From assembly GCF_018139625.1 (NCBI RefSeq), contig NZ_JAGSOH010000005.1:92652-156651 (forward strand): a DNA stretch of 64,000 bases, in the 5' to 3' direction. The notes under the pieces are model-generated. The model did no database searches, was not told where the DNA came from, and worked only from the letters and a program-made list of their open reading frames with translations. Within the stretch, counting starts at the first letter, position 1. Each line of letters opens with the position of its first letter. Shown here piece after piece: positions 61,460-64,000 of this stretch. Source of the stretch: Actinospica acidithermotolerans (GTDB taxonomy: Bacteria > Actinomycetota > Actinomycetes > Streptomycetales > Catenulisporaceae). The position numbers and the translations under genes are program-made.

Positions 61460-62863
61460 ATGGCGAGAGATTGGGCCACTTCTTCCGGGCTCGACCTGTT
61501 CCTGGAGCTGCTGCCGGGCGAGCGGCGGCGGGACGGACTGGAGCGGGCGCTGCGGGAGGCGATCCAGGGCGGACGGCTTGCCGCAGGTGAGCGGCTTCCC
61601 GCGACGCGTGTGCTGGCCACGGAGCTGGGCCTGTCGCGCGGCACGGTGAGCGCCGCGTACGACCAGCTCGTGGCGGAGGGCTACCTGCACGCGCGGCACG
61701 GGTCGGGGACCACGGTCGCGCACGTGCCGCACGCTGCGGGCCACCACATCCGTCGCCCGGCCGCCAAGCCGCGCTACGATCTGCGGCCCGGCACCGGCGA
61801 CATGAACGCGTTCCCGGTGCAGGTGTGGCTGCGCTCGATGCGGAGGGCGCTGACCACGGCACCGTCGTCGGCGTTCGGATACGCGGACGACCTGCGGGGC
61901 CGGCCGGAACTGCGTGCCGCGCTCGCCGACTACCTCGGCCGCGCGCGAGGCGTGGCCGCGACCCCGGAGCGGATCGTCATCACGAGCGGCTACACGCAGT
62001 CGCTCTCGCTGCTGACGCGGGTACTCGCGCCGACGTCCCGCCGCGTCGCGATGGAGGATCCCGGGCTGCCGTACCACCGCGAACTCGTCGTGCACGCGGG
62101 CGGCGAGCCCTGGCCGTTACCTGTCGACAGCCTCGGCGCCGACCCCAGTACGTTGCCCGCCGACGTGCGCCTGCTCGTGACGACTCCCGCCCACCAATAC
62201 CCGACCGGTGTGACGCTGCACCCGAAGCGTCGCAGGGCATTGATCGATTGGGCGAGGTCGGCGGACGCGATCGTGATAGAGGACGACTACGACGGCGAGT
62301 TCCGCTATGACCGCCAACCGGTCGGCGCGCTCCAGGCCATGGCGCCGGACCACGTCGTCTACGCCGGGACCTGCGCGAAGGCGCTGGCTCCGGCCCTGAG
62401 GCTCGGCTGGATGGTGCTGCCGCCGCAGCTCGTCGACCCGGTCCTCGCCGAACTGCGGCTCAGCACCCTGGAGACGGAAAGCCCCGGCCAGCTCGCTCTC
62501 GCCGACCTGATCTCCACACACGGCTACGACCGCCAGATCCGCGCCGGCCGGAACCGCCACCGTCGCCGCCGCGACCTGCTCGTCGACGCCGTCGCCGCGT
62601 TCCCCGCCCTCTCGGCGGCCGGAATCAGCGCGGGCCAGCACATCCTCGTCAGCCTGCCGGCCGACGGCCCCGACGAATCAGAAGTCATCGGCGCGGCTAC
62701 GCGGCGCGGGCTGGCCCTGGGCGGCCTGGCAGAGCACTGGCATGGTTCCGGCCGCCCGGACCGCGCCAAGGGCCTCGTCGTCGGCTATGGCGCACCCACG
62801 GAAGCCGGTTATCTGCAAGCCGTCGGGGTCCTGGTCGACGTACTGCGGGGGTTCTATCGATGA
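61460..62863 (+). CDS. MocR/PdxR family regulator (GntR HTH fused to aminotransferase-like domain)
   Basis: A 467-aa chimeric regulator. The ATG at 61460 is used; there is no clear Shine-Dalgarno, so translation may be leaderless. The N-terminal GntR winged helix reads REAIQGGRLAAGERLPATRV and LATELGLSRGTVSAAYDQLV. From about residue 110 a fold-type I aminotransferase domain follows, with the PLP-site segments VEDDYDGEFRYD (as VIEDDYDGEFRYD) and YAGTCAKALAPALRLGWMVL containing the Schiff-base Lys. It is divergent from the AhpD-like gene. Its 3' end overlaps the convergent MFS gene by 10 bp. Confidence 0.9.
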   Translation: MARDWATSSGLDLFLELLPGERRRDGLERALREAIQGGRLAAGERLPATRVLATELGLSRGTVSAAYDQLVAEGYLHARHGSGTTVAHVPHAAGHHIRRPAAKPRYDLRPGTGDMNAFPVQVWLRSMRRALTTAPSSAFGYADDLRGRPELRAALADYLGRARGVAATPERIVITSGYTQSLSLLTRVLAPTSRRVAMEDPGLPYHRELVVHAGGEPWPLPVDSLGADPSTLPADVRLLVTTPAHQYPTGVTLHPKRRRALIDWARSADAIVIEDDYDGEFRYDRQPVGALQAMAPDHVVYAGTCAKALAPALRLGWMVLPPQLVDPVLAELRLSTLETESPGQLALADLISTHGYDRQIRAGRNRHRRRRDLLVDAVAAFPALSAAGISAGQHILVSLPADGPDESEVIGAATRRGLALGGLAEHWHGSGRPDRAKGLVVGYGAPTEAGYLQAVGVLVDVLRGFYR

Positions 62864-64000
62864 GATTCCTCGGATCGTGGCGCGTGCGGGCTCGACGTGT
62901 GCGGGTTCGGCGCGTGCGGCTGTAGCGGCGTGCCCGCGATCGCGCAGTGCACGCGGACCGGCTCGATCTGCTCGACCAGCGCCACGGGCTGGACGGCCTC
63001 CACGGACGGTTCCGCCGCTGCCTCGGCGCCCGCACTCGGCTCGCGGAGCTTCGACGGGATGGCGGCGAAGGCGATGCCCGCGCCGACGAGCAGCAGACCG
63101 CCGCAGATCAGCATGGCCCGGTGATACATCGGCCCGAGGTCCGCCGAACTCGTCAGACTCCCGCCGCCAAGGCCCGCGGCCAACGGGAGAATCGCGACCG
63201 CCAGTAGCCCGGCAGCACGCGCGACCGCATTGTTCACGCCGCTCGCGATGCCAGCGTGACGCTCGTCCACCGATCCGAGCGCGGTCGCGGTCAGCGGCGC
63301 GACGGTCAGCGACAGCCCGAGGCCGAGGACCACGACCGGCGGCAGGACATCGCGCACGTACGTCGAGCCCGCCCCGATCCGCGAGAAGAGCAGCATCGCG
63401 CATGCGCACACGATCGGCCCCAGCGTCATCGGAATCCGCGGCCCGATGCGCTGCGAGAGCGCTCCGGCACGCGCGGAGAGCAGCAGCATCAGCACCGTGA
63501 CCGGCAGCATCGAGATCCCGGCGGCCAGCGCCGTGAAGTGCACGACCACCTGCAGGTTCAGCACGACGAGGAAGAGCACGCCGCTGAGCGCCGCGTACAC
63601 CGCGAACGTCACCAGGTTCGCCGCGCTGAACGCGCGTGACCGGAAGATCGAGAGCGGCAGCATCGGCTCGCGCGCGTGCTTCTCGACCAGGATGAAGCCG
63701 AGGATTCCGGCCACGCCGACGGCCAGCGCACCGATCACGGCCGGACTCGAGCCGCCGCGATCAGGCCACGCCGTGAAGCCGTACGTCAGGCCCGCGAGCC
63801 CCGCCGCAGCCGTCAGCACGCCGATCGCGTCAAGGCTCCGTGCCGCATCCGGATTCCGCGACTCGGGCACGCCCCGGACCGCCACGGCGATGACCGCCAC
63901 CGCCACCGGCACGTTGATCAGGAAGACCAGCCGCCACGTCGCCGCCTGTACGAGCCACCCGCCCACGAACGGCCCGATCGCCCCCGCGACGCCCCCGAGC
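62854..64000 (-). CDS. MFS transporter, DHA2 type (partial, N-terminus beyond window edge)
   Basis: The frame is open through base 64000, giving the last 381 residues of an efflux pump. Visible parts include the Gly-rich loop ending GAIGPFVGGWLVQAA, then TWRLVFLINVPVAVAVIAVA, typical of DHA2 motif C. About nine further spans follow, then FTALAAGISMLPVTVLML and GSVDERHAGIASGVNNAVAR. A Pro/His/Ser-rich cytoplasmic tail (THSSPHAP-like) ends the protein. Drug or metabolite export is the family role. It is convergent with mocR, with a 10-bp overlap. Confidence 0.87.
   Translation of the reverse strand, partial: LGGVAGAIGPFVGGWLVQAATWRLVFLINVPVAVAVIAVAVRGVPESRNPDAARSLDAIGVLTAAAGLAGLTYGFTAWPDRGGSSPAVIGALAVGVAGILGFILVEKHAREPMLPLSIFRSRAFSAANLVTFAVYAALSGVLFLVVLNLQVVVHFTALAAGISMLPVTVLMLLLSARAGALSQRIGPRIPMTLGPIVCACAMLLFSRIGAGSTYVRDVLPPVVVLGLGLSLTVAPLTATALGSVDERHAGIASGVNNAVARAAGLLAVAILPLAAGLGGGSLTSSADLGPMYHRAMLICGGLLLVGAGIAFAAIPSKLREPSAGAEAAAEPSVEAVQPVALVEQIEPVRVHCAIAGTPLQPHAPNPHTSSPHAPRSEESHR

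Overview
This window is a stretch of chromosome from a high-GC Gram-positive bacterium of the Actinomycetota. The codon bias is strongly GC3, TTG and GTG starts are common, and the gene order tRNA-Thr / tRNA-Met / rpmG / hadA / hadB / murB ... tRNA-Trp / secE / nusG / rplK / rplA / rplJ / rplL / rpoB / rpoC is the classic actinobacterial core. CysM/CysO/Mec, ClpS next to a DUF2017 protein, and YqgE next to murA point the same way. Individual proteins look closest to Streptomyces and its relatives (Catenulispora/Actinospica-like); the genus cannot be fixed from the sequence alone.

Layout. 1-18,400 is the transcription/translation core, almost all on the minus strand. It holds rpoC (cut by the window edge), rpoB, rplL, rplJ, a lipoprotein, rplA, rplK, nusG, secE and tRNA-Trp, then a drug-efflux MFS pump with its TetR repressor, then murB, hadB, hadA, rpmG, tRNA-Met and tRNA-Thr. 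18,400-22,100 is a plus-strand block: a beta-helix-like membrane protein, a nitroreductase, and an HNH endonuclease gene closely followed by an odd class I tRNA with a leucine UAG anticodon. 22,100-25,500 is a sugar ABC importer with paired DasR-like operator sites. 25,600-29,300 is the cysO-cysM-murI-rph-rdgB operon, headed by a small leaderless leader peptide of the cysteine-responsive type. 29,300-33,700 holds two polyprenol-phosphate-dependent glycosyltransferases, the CysO protease Mec, DUF2017 and ClpS. 33,700-35,600 is NAD salvage (pncB, pncA). 35,600-38,800 has an RDD membrane protein, 4-hydroxyphenylpyruvate dioxygenase and a divergent Lrp regulator. 38,800-45,000 has DUF5819, an HTTM-DUF393 fusion, an IclR regulator, an SF2 helicase and an MFS pump. 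45,000-49,700 is a xanthine-dehydrogenase-type operon followed by degenerate copies of its own 3' end. 49,700-54,700 is DUF3039, YqgE, murA, quinone oxidoreductase and malic enzyme. 54,900-64,000 is regulatory and accessory: a ClpP-like protein lacking catalytic residues with a ClgR/PopR-like regulator, an XRE-NB-ARC-TPR STAND regulator, a TOPRIM protein, DUF899 coupled to an ECF sigma factor, an AhpD-like protein divergent from a MocR regulator, and a truncated MFS pump.

Regulation visible in the sequence: a near-identical operator sits inside the promoters of both tetR and its efflux pump. The rplJ leader carries an attenuator-like hairpin, and a 19-bp perfect hairpin separates rplL from rpoB, with a separate promoter upstream of rpoB. 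The rplKA promoter is embedded in the nusG terminator. Cysteine supply is probably read by a short peptide upstream of cysO.

The strongest leads for something unusual are the HNH gene plus class I tRNA-Leu(UAG) unit, the catalytically dead and shortened ClpP-like protein, the repeated 3' end of the molybdenum-subunit gene, and the HTTM-DUF393 fusion. No CRISPR array, insertion sequence or phage was seen.
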